Shown in pieces: positions 1 to 6,117 of a DNA stretch of 13,796 nt (the stretch's first letter is position 1; every line of letters begins with the position of its first letter). Below the pieces are notes generated by a model, which was given only the letters and a program-made list of their open reading frames with translations, did no database searches and was not told the DNA's origin. The position numbers and the translations under genes are program-made. Origin of the DNA: Desulfobacteraceae bacterium (GTDB lineage: Bacteria > Desulfobacterota > Desulfobacteria > Desulfobacterales > JAABRJ01); NCBI GenBank assembly GCA_011390985.1, contig JAABRJ010000178.1, forward strand, positions 1 to 13,796, in the 5' to 3' direction.

Positions 1-1317
1 GACGGCCGCCACCCTGTGTGGCGGCAGGGTGTTGTTGGCGATCAGGTATTCCCGGACCGCTTCGGCCCGCTCCAGGGAAAGCTGCTCGTTGACAGCGTTG
101 GAGCCGGTGCTGTCGGTGTGACCGGCAACCACCACATCGGGGTCGTCGAAATTTCGGATGGCCTGCTGCACCTTGCGCAGCAGGTTGTAGTTTTCCGGCA
201 TGATCACCGCCTTGCCGACCGGAAACTTGATCCCCCGCAGCCGGATCATGAGATAGTCGCCCTGGCGGTAGACTTCGGCCTCGTCTTTGCCGAAAAAGGT
301 CTGGATCTCCGCGAATTTCTGATTGAAGCGCTTATCGGCCTCGAGGCGTGCCATGGTCTCCTGCTCTTCCCGGCTGCGGCCCTCGAGGTTGATCACCCGG
401 GCACTCAGCTCGTCGACCTCGTTTTTGAGAGCCTCGGTCTTGGCGCTGAGATAATTGCGGTTCTCCTGAAGGGCCTGGATGGAGCCGATGATGTTGTCCT
501 GCTGGATTTGGAAGCTTTGAGCGCGCATGTCGGGCGCCGACAGCTGGCGGGTGATGCCCTGCAGCAGGTCCTCGATCCAGAGGGCCACCCTCTCGGGGGT
601 CATCTCCTTGACGGCCATGGCCTGGCGGGTGATCTGCACCGCCCGGTTGGCGTTCAAGAGCGCGTCCTTGGCCACCAGGTTCATCTTTTCGCTGGCATAC
701 GGGTTCTGGGAGATGAAGGCGTCGGCCTGATTGTATTTCTCGACGGCCAGGGCGGTGGTTTGCGGGGCGTGCTTGCGCGCCGCCATGGCGTCGAGCTGGC
801 TGAGAATGTCGCGCACTTCGCCCAGCGCATCCCCTTTGATGGCCAGGATTTCGAGGTCGTGGTAAGCCGCCTTGACCCGCTCCTTGTTTTTGATGGCATA
901 CTCGAGGTTGTTCTGCTCGATGGCGCGCGTCAAGCGGATGAAATCCTCTTCGGTGTCATCGTAGCTCGCCAGCCGGGTGGCGCCCGCCTTGCGGGCGGCT
1001 TCGCGGCTCGGGAGCAGATCCGCGAGCGCCGTCCGGGACACCGCGGCCATCTCTTCAGCCCTCTGGAGATGTTCCCGGCCGCGGGCAACCGCATCGGCAA
1101 TTTTGGATACGGCCGTCTGGTCTTCGAGCCCCTCGCGTGCGTCCAAGAGCGCTTCGTCGGCTTTTGCAAACCAGGTGGGCGCCAGAATGTTGACCTGATC
1201 GTTGCGGGCGCCGGCAACCTCCCGTTCGAAGTCCGCCACCAACTCCTTCGGGTTATCGACTGCCGGCCGGCTCGCCGGACCGGCGGCGGCACAGGCGCTC
1301 AGCAGGCTTCGCGGCAT
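1..1317 (-). CDS. DUF4398/OmpA-like outer-membrane lipoprotein (3' end cut by window edge)
   Basis: The reading frame is open from the ATG at 1317 to base 1, giving 439 codons with no stop, so the C-terminus lies outside the window. The start has a GGAGGAGG Shine-Dalgarno 6 nt upstream. The N-terminus MPRSLLSAC holds a lipobox-like L-S-A-C with Cys9, so a lipoprotein is likely although the signal peptide is unusually short. Residues ~20-250 are helical and charged, in the style of DUF4398. Residues ~265-330 (QALQENRNYLSAKTEALK onward) look like coiled coil. Residues ~330-439 are an OmpA C-terminal domain: GHTDSTGSN at ~399-407 and LSLERAEAVREYL after it, with Asp402 and the downstream Arg matching the diaminopimelate-binding pair of the family. 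Inferred role: an outer-membrane-anchored protein that grips peptidoglycan. It is transcribed divergently from the TM2 gene. Family confident; exact function unknown. Confidence 0.88.
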   Translation of the reverse strand, partial: MPRSLLSACAAAGPASRPAVDNPKELVADFEREVAGARNDQVNILAPTWFAKADEALLDAREGLEDQTAVSKIADAVARGREHLQRAEEMAAVSRTALADLLPSREAARKAGATRLASYDDTEEDFIRLTRAIEQNNLEYAIKNKERVKAAYHDLEILAIKGDALGEVRDILSQLDAMAARKHAPQTTALAVEKYNQADAFISQNPYASEKMNLVAKDALLNANRAVQITRQAMAVKEMTPERVALWIEDLLQGITRQLSAPDMRAQSFQIQQDNIIGSIQALQENRNYLSAKTEALKNEVDELSARVINLEGRSREEQETMARLEADKRFNQKFAEIQTFFGKDEAEVYRQGDYLMIRLRGIKFPVGKAVIMPENYNLLRKVQQAIRNFDDPDVVVAGHTDSTGSNAVNEQLSLERAEAVREYLIANNTLPPHRVAAV

Positions 1318-1618
1318 GACGTGCCTCCTCCTCGCCGAAAGGGTTGTCCCAAAAGCCCGCAACCCTCCCGGGCCGCGCGTCGGCGGGAGCCCCCGGAGCG
1401 GTGCGCGCAAACCCTGGGCCGTCGCGGTCCCGACCAACACCCAAGCTGCCGGTCATGGTAGGCTGAAATCCAAAGGGAATCAAGGCTTCCTTTGGGACTG
1501 CCAGCGCACCGCCGGGGCGGGATTTGACACCACCGGCGCAACCCTTTATTACTGGAGCCTCGAGGTCATCAACCGCCACACCGCCGGCGCCCGCGCCTGA
1601 AAGGTGAAAGGAGCCCCC
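1318..1618. other. Intergenic region between divergent genes
   Basis: About 300 bp without a credible gene. It holds the Shine-Dalgarno of the leftward OmpA-like gene at its left end. An imperfect hairpin lies near 1470-1495 (CCAAAGGGAA against TTCCTTTGG, one bulged G, loop about 7 nt) with no T-tract, so it is not an intrinsic terminator. A rightward promoter lies at 1524-1552. No convincing leftward promoter was recognised. Confidence 0.6.
1524..1552 (+). promoter_or_regulatory. Sigma70-type promoter for TM2-EamA pair
   Basis: A perfect -35 TTGACA (1524-1529), a 17-nt spacer and a -10 TATTAC (1547-1552). Transcription would start near 1559, about 60 nt before the TM2 start codon. The sequence match is strong; activity is inferred. 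Confidence 0.65.
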
Positions 1619-2011
1619 ATGGCCGACAATACCCACAGCATAACCATCGGCTACATCCTCTGGCTTTTCGGCTTTACCGGTTCCCACCGGTTTTACTACG
1701 GCAAGCCCATATCGGGCACCCTCTACTTCTTTACCCTGGGGCTGCTGTTCATCGGATGGATCGTGGACCTCTTCCTGATCCCCGGCATGGATCGCCGGGC
1801 GGATCTGCGCTTCCAGGAGGGGTCGATCGACTATACCCTGGCCTGGATTCTGCTCACCTTTCTGGGGATTTTCGGCATCCATCGGATGTACATGGGCAAG
1901 TGGCTCAGCGGCCTGCTTTACCTGCTGACCGGTGGTCTTTTCCTGATCGGCTACGTTTACGATTACTGGACCCTGAACGACCAGATCACGGTTCTCAACA
2001 GCCGTCGATGA
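1619..2011 (+). CDS. Tandem TM2-domain membrane protein
   Basis: A 130-residue protein made of two consecutive TM2 units. Unit 1 (~residues 6-52) contains LFGFTGSHRFYYGK, then a hydrophobic helix and GWIVDLFLI. Unit 2 (~72-122) repeats the pattern with FLGIFGIHRMYMGKW, LTGGLFLIGYVYDYW. Each unit has the family's G-x-H-R-F/M-Y-x-G-K core between two membrane helices and an acidic residue ending helix 2, so four helices are expected in the inner membrane. I chose ATG 1619, which has AAAGGAG 5 nt upstream, over an in-frame GTG at 1604. The stop codon overlaps the next gene's ATG (ATGA), so translational coupling is likely. The biochemical role of TM2 proteins is not established. Single-unit proteins are common; the internal duplication is clear here. 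Confidence 0.88.
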   Translation: MADNTHSITIGYILWLFGFTGSHRFYYGKPISGTLYFFTLGLLFIGWIVDLFLIPGMDRRADLRFQEGSIDYTLAWILLTFLGIFGIHRMYMGKWLSGLLYLLTGGLFLIGYVYDYWTLNDQITVLNSRR

Positions 2012-2985
2012 GGCGCCGGGCACCGTTGCCGAACCGTTTTCAAAAAATCCGCCCAGGAAGAAACCCTGCCGGCAAGATCGCCGGGGCCGAGCCCGACGGG
2101 TGCGGCACCTCGAAAAGCCGCCCGGCACGCCACCCGATCGTCCGTGCGACCCTCTGGATGACGGGCACCCTGGTCTCCTTCATGGCCATGGCCATCGGCG
2201 GCCGCGAACTGTCGGCGGAGTTGAACACCTTCCAGATTCTTTTTTTCCGCAGCCTGATCGGGCTGGTCGCCATCGGCGCCCTGATGCGGCCGACCGGCTG
2301 GCGGCGGCTCCAGACCAGCTGTTTCCTGCTGCACGCCGCCCGCAACATCGCCCATTTCGGGGGGCAGTTCGGCTGGTTTTACGGGCTTGCGACCCTGTCG
2401 CTGGCGGAGGTTTTCGCCATCGAGTTCACCGTACCGGTCTGGACCGCGGTCCTGGCGACGCTCCTGCTGGGCGAGCGCCTGACCCGGCCGCGGATTACCG
2501 CCATCACCCTCGGCATCGCCGGCATGCTGATCATTCTGCGGCCGGGGGCCGCGGTTTTCCAGCCCGCCGCCCTGGCCGTGCTGGGCGGGGCGGTCGGCTA
2601 CGCCCTGTCCCACACCCTGACCCGCAAGCTGGCGCAGATCGACCCGCCGCTGGTCATCATCTTCTACATGACAGCGATCCAACTGCCCCTGGGGCTAGTG
2701 CCGTCGCTTGCAGGCTGGGTGACGCCTTCCCCCGCCATGTGGCCCTGGCTCCTGGCGGTGGGCCTCTCGGCCCTGACGGCCCACTACTGCATGGCGCGGG
2801 CGCTGAAACTGGCCGACGCCACGGTGGTCGTGCCGATGGATTTCATGCGCCTGCCGCTGATCGCCCTGGTGGGCCTGACGATCTACGGCGAGCGCCCGGA
2901 CGTCCTGGTCCTGGTCGGGGCCGTGGTGATGCTGGCCGGCAACCTGGTCAACGTTCGCGCGGAGCACAACAAACCCGGCGCATGA
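2008..2985 (+). CDS. EamA/DMT-family transporter
   Basis: Drug/metabolite-transporter superfamily permease of 325 residues, with two EamA repeats of about five helices each. The first ends in LLLGERLTRPRITAITLGIA...IILRPG (~152-180). The second ends in IYGERPDVLVLVGAVVMLAG (~292-311). The duplicated GER-x(n)-G-hydrophobic pattern is typical of the family. The ATG at 2008 overlaps the TM2 stop by 4 nt and has no clear Shine-Dalgarno, so re-initiation after the TM2 gene is likely. It gives about 45 residues of basic, polar N-terminus before the first helix, longer than usual. An alternative start is Met51 (ATG 2158), but that also lacks a ribosome-binding site. Substrate unknown: family members export amino acids, nucleotides or drugs. 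No intrinsic terminator is visible after the stop. Confidence 0.88.
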   Translation: MRRRAPLPNRFQKIRPGRNPAGKIAGAEPDGCGTSKSRPARHPIVRATLWMTGTLVSFMAMAIGGRELSAELNTFQILFFRSLIGLVAIGALMRPTGWRRLQTSCFLLHAARNIAHFGGQFGWFYGLATLSLAEVFAIEFTVPVWTAVLATLLLGERLTRPRITAITLGIAGMLIILRPGAAVFQPAALAVLGGAVGYALSHTLTRKLAQIDPPLVIIFYMTAIQLPLGLVPSLAGWVTPSPAMWPWLLAVGLSALTAHYCMARALKLADATVVVPMDFMRLPLIALVGLTIYGERPDVLVLVGAVVMLAGNLVNVRAEHNKPGA

Positions 2986-3037
2986 CGGCCCAAAAAAGTT
3001 AAAATTCCTCTGATTTCAATTATTTCAAAGATTTGCC

Positions 3038-3066
3038 TTGACGGCGCTGAATTAAACCCCTATTAT
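3038..3066 (+). promoter_or_regulatory. Near-consensus sigma70 promoter of helicase leader
   Basis: TTGACG (3038-3043), an exact 17-nt spacer and TATTAT (3061-3066), in a local AT-rich dip. Each hexamer matches consensus at 5 of 6 positions. The start site would be about 3071-3074, giving a leader of roughly 112 nt before the helicase ATG. Confidence 0.72.
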
Positions 3067-3123
3067 CTGGAGCATCACTCACCCCCCCTCGATACACTTC
3101 CTGGAAACCAACGACACCTTCGT

Positions 3124-3154
3124 AAGCCCCGGAATTGACCCGGGGCTTCTTTTT
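3124..3154 (+). terminator. Intrinsic terminator inside the helicase 5' leader
   Basis: A perfect 9-bp stem (AAGCCCCGG 3124-3132 with CCGGGGCTT 3140-3148), a 7-nt loop (AATTGAC) and a CTTTTT tract (3149-3154). It lies about 50 nt downstream of the predicted start site and 32 nt upstream of the helicase ATG. It is therefore either a leader attenuator for the helicase or the 3' end of an approximately 80-nt small RNA. It is too far from the EamA stop (about 140 nt), and beyond a strong promoter, to be simply that gene's terminator. Confidence 0.72.
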
Positions 3155-3185
3155 ATCGCACCATCTTTCTCTAAGTAAGGATTTT

Positions 3186-4532
3186 ATGAATTCGAATTTT
3201 GAAGCGTTCAATCTCCACCCCACCGTCGCGGCAGGCGTCACGGCGGCGGGCTATGTCACCCCGACCCCGATCCAGATCCAGGCGATTCCACCGGTCATGC
3301 ACGGTCAGGACGTCATGGGGCTGGCCCAGACCGGCACCGGCAAAACGGCGGCCTTTGTGCTGCCGATCCTGAACCGACTGATTGCGGACAGGCAGTCCCG
3401 CGGCCACGTCCGGGCACTGATCATCGCCCCCACCCGCGAACTGGCCGAGCAGATCCACCAGGCCACTCAAACCCTCGGCCGCGGAACCGCCCTTAAAAGC
3501 GCCACCGTATACGGCGGCGTCGGGATCAACCCCCAGATCGAGATTCTGAAACGCGCCGACATCGTCGTCGCCTGCCCCGGCCGCCTGCTGGACCATATCG
3601 GCCGGCGCACGGTGAACCTCTCGCGCCTGGAGGTGCTGGTGCTGGACGAGGCCGACCAGATGTTCGACATGGGCTTTTTCCCCGACATCCGGCGGATTCT
3701 GCGGCATGTCCCCGCCAAGCGCCAAACCTTGCTCTTTTCGGCCACCATGCCGGCTGAAATCCGGAATCTGGCAAAGGACGTGCTGCAAAACCCGGTCACC
3801 GTCCAGGTGGGTCTCACGGCCCCGGCGGAAACCGTCAGCCACGCCCTTTACCCGGTCTCCGAGCACCTTAAAACCCCGCTGCTGCTGAAGCTGCTGGAAA
3901 ACACGGCCACCGAGTCGGTCCTGGTCTTCACCCGCACCAAGCACCGCGCCAAACGCTTGGGCGAGAAACTGGCCAGTGCCGGCTTCCGCTCGGCCTCACT
4001 GCAGGGCAACCTCTCCCAGAACCGGCGTCAGGCCGCGCTGAACGGCTTTCGCGACGGCACCTTCCAGATCCTGGTAGCCACCGATATCGCCGCCCGGGGG
4101 ATTGACGTCACCCAGATCTCGCATGTGATCAACTATGACATCCCCAACACGCCGGAGGCCTATATCCACCGCATCGGCCGGACCGGGCGGGCCACCCGCA
4201 GCGGCGACGCCTTCACCCTGATCACCAGCGCCGACCAGGACATGGTAAGGGCCATCGACCGGGTGCTCGGCTCCCGGACCGAACGCCGCACCCTGACGGA
4301 TTTTGACTATGCGGCCGCCGCCCCGCCAAAGGTCAACGACGGCCGTCGTCCCGAACGGCAGCCGGCGCGCAGCCGAAAGCCGGCGACAAGCCAGACCGGG
4401 CGTTCGCAGGCAGGCGCTTTTGCCTGGATGTCGCCTTCAGGGGCTGAAACTTCCAGCCGGCGGCGAGCACCGGCCGGCCGGGCCACGGCCGCCCGCGCAG
4501 GAGAGCGCCAGCGCTCCCGATACCCCCGGTAG
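3186..4532 (+). CDS. rhlE: DEAD-box ATP-dependent RNA helicase, RhlE-like
   Basis: A 448-residue cytoplasmic helicase that would unwind RNA duplexes in ribosome assembly, RNA decay or cold adaptation. Motifs occur in order: Q motif around GYVTPTPIQIQAIP (22-35), Walker A AQTGTGKT (47-54), PTRELA (82-87), PGRLLDH (131-137), DEAD (154-157), SAT (185-187), VLVFTRTKH (245-253), ATDIAARGID (298-307) and HRIGRTGR (328-335). The core ends near 375. The remaining ~70 residues are a basic, Arg/Ser/Ala-rich low-complexity tail typical of RhlE/DeaD-type RNA-binding extensions. The start is ATG 3186, with AAGGA 4 nt upstream. An upstream in-frame TTG at 3135 lies inside the terminator hairpin and is not credible. 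It has its own promoter and a leader with an intrinsic terminator. It is followed by a cold-shock gene in the same direction. The rhlE name is by subfamily resemblance; deaD/csdA-like is the alternative. Confidence 0.93.
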   Translation: MNSNFEAFNLHPTVAAGVTAAGYVTPTPIQIQAIPPVMHGQDVMGLAQTGTGKTAAFVLPILNRLIADRQSRGHVRALIIAPTRELAEQIHQATQTLGRGTALKSATVYGGVGINPQIEILKRADIVVACPGRLLDHIGRRTVNLSRLEVLVLDEADQMFDMGFFPDIRRILRHVPAKRQTLLFSATMPAEIRNLAKDVLQNPVTVQVGLTAPAETVSHALYPVSEHLKTPLLLKLLENTATESVLVFTRTKHRAKRLGEKLASAGFRSASLQGNLSQNRRQAALNGFRDGTFQILVATDIAARGIDVTQISHVINYDIPNTPEAYIHRIGRTGRATRSGDAFTLITSADQDMVRAIDRVLGSRTERRTLTDFDYAAAAPPKVNDGRRPERQPARSRKPATSQTGRSQAGAFAWMSPSGAETSSRRRAPAGRATAARAGERQRSRYPR

Positions 4533-4770
4533 AAGGGGGCACACGGCGGAAGCTCCGATCTGCTGCTTGCCAGCTGAAGGTTGCCGTCCAAGCCTGGGGG
4601 GTGGTGACATCCCCCTGGCCCGCCGTCGGGTTGGCCGCCGCCATCAGGGTCGATCATGCCCAGCAAGCCGCTGCGGTTGAAGCTACGGCAGCGTGCTCCG
4701 GCCTGGCCGCGCCGCACGCCGGGCGGCCGCATCCCCGAAAAAATCCCGAAGTTCAATTTTTTCCTTAAAT
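4533..4770. other. GC-rich intergenic region, no gene seen
   Basis: Between the helicase stop and the AT-rich csp promoter zone. It holds several short GC-rich inverted repeats: CCCCC/GGGGG flanking the helicase stop (4523-4527 with 4535-4539), GGGGGGT/ATCCCCC around 4596-4615, and GGCCGC/GCGGCC (4705-4710 with 4723-4728). None is followed by a T-tract, so none is a convincing intrinsic terminator. No small gene with a ribosome-binding site was recognised. Confidence 0.5.
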
Positions 4771-4778
4771 GCGCTTGT

Positions 4779-4807
4779 TTTTTTTTAAAAACATGGTATG
4801 GAATAAT
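4779..4807 (+). promoter_or_regulatory. Probable extended -10 promoter of csp
   Basis: TGG followed by AATAAT (-10 at 4802-4807, 5 of 6 match, preceded by a TGn extension at 4799-4801). The only -35 at 17-nt spacing is a T-run (4779-4784). Transcription would start near 4814, leaving an approximately 115-nt leader before csp. The match is moderate; the abrupt shift to AT-rich sequence supports a regulatory region. Confidence 0.45.
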
Positions 4808-4813
4808 CCAAAG

Positions 4814-4929
4814 TAAAGGCTCGGGTTTAATCTGAGCCGGTTTCTTACTGAAGGCGAAAAACCATTTGCCAAAGTGGCGACCTGCAGTCTGAAACTTAGA
4901 GAATTTTTTTTAACAAGGAGGAAGTCACC
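4814..4929 (+). promoter_or_regulatory. Structured 5' leader of cold-shock gene
   Basis: Leader of about 115 nt with successive short hairpins. The first is 8 bp, 4818-4825 with 4831-4838, loop TTTAA, two G-T wobbles. The second is GGTTT/AAACC (4839-4843 with 4859-4863). The third is TTGCC/GGCGA (4866-4870 with 4876-4880, one wobble). An A/T-rich unpaired stretch and a strong AAGGAGG (4915-4921) follow, 8 nt before the ATG. Long structured leaders controlling translation by temperature are known for cspA-type genes. No cold-box match was seen. The regulatory role is inferred. Confidence 0.45.
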
Positions 4930-5130
4930 ATGGCAGAAGGCGTAGTAAAGTGGTTCAACGACAGCAAAGGGTTTGGTTTCATCGAGCAGGAAAACGGTCC
5001 GGACGTATTTGTTCATCATTCCGCAATCAACTCCAGCGGTTTCAGGTCTCTGAATGAAGGTGACCGGGTGACGTTCGAAATCGAGCAGGGTCAGAAGGGC
5101 CCAGCTGCAGTAAATGTAACGGTGATCTAA
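4930..5130 (+). CDS. CspA-family cold-shock protein
   Basis: A 66-residue single-domain cold-shock protein, full length for the family. MAEGVVKWFNDSKGFGFI carries RNP1 (KGFGFI, 13-18), and DVFVHHSAI holds RNP2 (VFVHH, 26-30). The remaining beta strands follow (SLNEGDRVTFEIEQGQKGPAAVNV). The aromatic Trp9, Phe16, Phe18, Phe27 and the His pair form the nucleic-acid-binding face. Family role: RNA chaperone and single-stranded DNA/RNA binder, often cold- or growth-phase-induced. It is preceded by an AAGGAGG ribosome-binding site and a long AT-rich leader, and followed by a strong intrinsic terminator, so it is probably monocistronic. Which paralogue this is cannot be decided from sequence alone. 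Confidence 0.96.
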   Translation: MAEGVVKWFNDSKGFGFIEQENGPDVFVHHSAINSSGFRSLNEGDRVTFEIEQGQKGPAAVNVTVI

Positions 5131-5148
5131 CCGGCCATTTCGCAGTCT

Positions 5149-5189
5149 AAAAAGGGCATTGCCAGCCAGCACGGGGCAATGCCCTTTTT
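5149..5189. terminator. Bidirectional intrinsic terminator, csp / rnhA
   Basis: A perfect 15-bp inverted repeat, AAAAAGGGCATTGCC (5149-5163) and GGCAATGCCCTTTTT (5175-5189), with an 11-nt loop. The A-run on one side and T-run on the other give a U-tract in both directions. It lies 18 nt after the csp stop and about 105 bp past the stop of the convergent RNase H gene. Confidence 0.92.
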
Positions 5190-5294
5190 GTTGCCGAAAC
5201 CGGTCCGCCTTCTGGCCTTTTTTGCGTCACAGCCGTCCCGCCCCCGGCTTCAGGGCTTCGGCCGACCTTGCGGTTCGAACTTTTGAGAACGCCG

Positions 5295-6002
5295 TCATTT
5301 TTGGCGAAGGGCCAGTTCATAGGCCGTGTCCGGCGGCAGCCGCCCGCCCGCAGCGGCCCGCGTGGCCAACTGGTCGCACCTTTCGTTGCCGGGGTTGCCG
5401 GCGTGGCCTCTGACCCAGACGAACTGGACGGTGTGTTTCTCGCAGAGCGCCAGGAGCTTTTCCCACAGGTCCGGGTTGAGGGCCGCCTCGCCGTTGCTTT
5501 TTCGCCAGCCGTTGCGCCGCCAGGATTTGGCCCACCCCTTGGTAATGCCGTTGACGACATAGGCCGAATCGCTGTAGAGCGAGACCGTGGTAGGCGTCGG
5601 GAGGGCTTCGAGCCCTTTGATGCAGGCCAGCAGCTCCATGCGGTTGTTGGTGGTTTTTCTGAAACCCCCCGAAAGCTCCGTGCGCTTGCCCCCCTCCAGA
5701 ATCACCACACCGTATCCGCCGGGCCCCGGGTTGTTCAGGGCACTGCCGTCCGTGTAGACCATCACCGCGCCGGTCGGCGCCGGGCTCGCCATCCCCTCCC
5801 CCGCTGAGGGCCTCGGTCTGACCCGCGCCGCGTGCGGCTGCCCGAGGAAGGCCTCGGCCTCGGGGCGTGTGGCAAACCCGCGAAAAACAGCCCCCGGAAA
5901 GTGGTCTATCTGCACCTGAGCCCCGTCGGGGCCGAACCACTTTTGGTAAATACCCGGCTTGCGGCCCTTGGCGACCGCATAGAATTTTTTCTTTTCGGAC
6001 AT
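5295..6002 (-). CDS. rnhA: Ribonuclease HI with N-terminal hybrid-binding domain
   Basis: A 235-residue RNase H that would cleave the RNA strand of RNA-DNA hybrids in the cytoplasm. Residues ~5-53 (KFYAVAKGRKPGIYQKW, then FRGFATRPEAEAFL) are the RNase HI N-terminal (viroplasmin-like, hybrid-binding) domain. A Pro/Ala linker (~54-79) follows, then the catalytic domain. All active-site residues are present: Asp85 in YTDGSALNNPGPGGYG, Glu123 in NNRMEL, Asp145 in LYSDSAYVV, His200 in RGHAGNPGNERCD and Asp210. Start ATG 6002 has AAGGA 8 nt upstream. The domain layout resembles the bacterial/eukaryotic RNase H1 type rather than the shorter E. coli RnhA. It is divergent from the YgiQ-type gene across a 115-bp gap and convergent with csp. 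Confidence 0.95.
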   Translation of the reverse strand: MSEKKKFYAVAKGRKPGIYQKWFGPDGAQVQIDHFPGAVFRGFATRPEAEAFLGQPHAARVRPRPSAGEGMASPAPTGAVMVYTDGSALNNPGPGGYGVVILEGGKRTELSGGFRKTTNNRMELLACIKGLEALPTPTTVSLYSDSAYVVNGITKGWAKSWRRNGWRKSNGEAALNPDLWEKLLALCEKHTVQFVWVRGHAGNPGNERCDQLATRAAAGGRLPPDTAYELALRQK

Positions 6003-6117
6003 CAGACGGTTCCTTGTGGATTGCGCCGCGCCCCGCGAAGTCGGCCGGATGGGGGCTTTTCGGCAAACAACCGGCTATTCGCGGGCTTTCGAAAACGAAA
6101 TAGGATAAGGGTCCGCC

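Noticed and set aside
16..1461. A 481-codon open frame on the plus strand
   Set aside because: Antisense shadow of the OmpA/DUF4398 gene, whose minus-strand frame is uninterrupted and carries clear family motifs and a Shine-Dalgarno.
1253..2128. A 291-codon minus-strand frame through the divergent region and the TM2 gene
   Set aside because: It covers a well-supported TM2 protein and a promoter on the other strand, and shows no family resemblance.
3135..3185. Upstream TTG start extending the helicase by 17 residues
   Set aside because: The TTG lies in the loop of the terminator hairpin with no ribosome-binding site; ATG 3186 has AAGGA at good spacing and matches the usual RhlE N-terminus.
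4523..4539. CCCCC/GGGGG hairpin around the helicase stop codon as a terminator
   Set aside because: Short stem and no T-tract downstream.
4744..4762. GAAAAAA/TTTTTTC inverted repeat as a terminator before csp
   Set aside because: Only A-T pairs, a long loop and no GC-rich stem; more likely a chance feature of the AT-rich promoter zone.
6005..6013. GACGGTTCC resembling the end of the 124-bp palindrome
   Set aside because: Only 9 bases match and no second arm follows, so it is probably coincidence.
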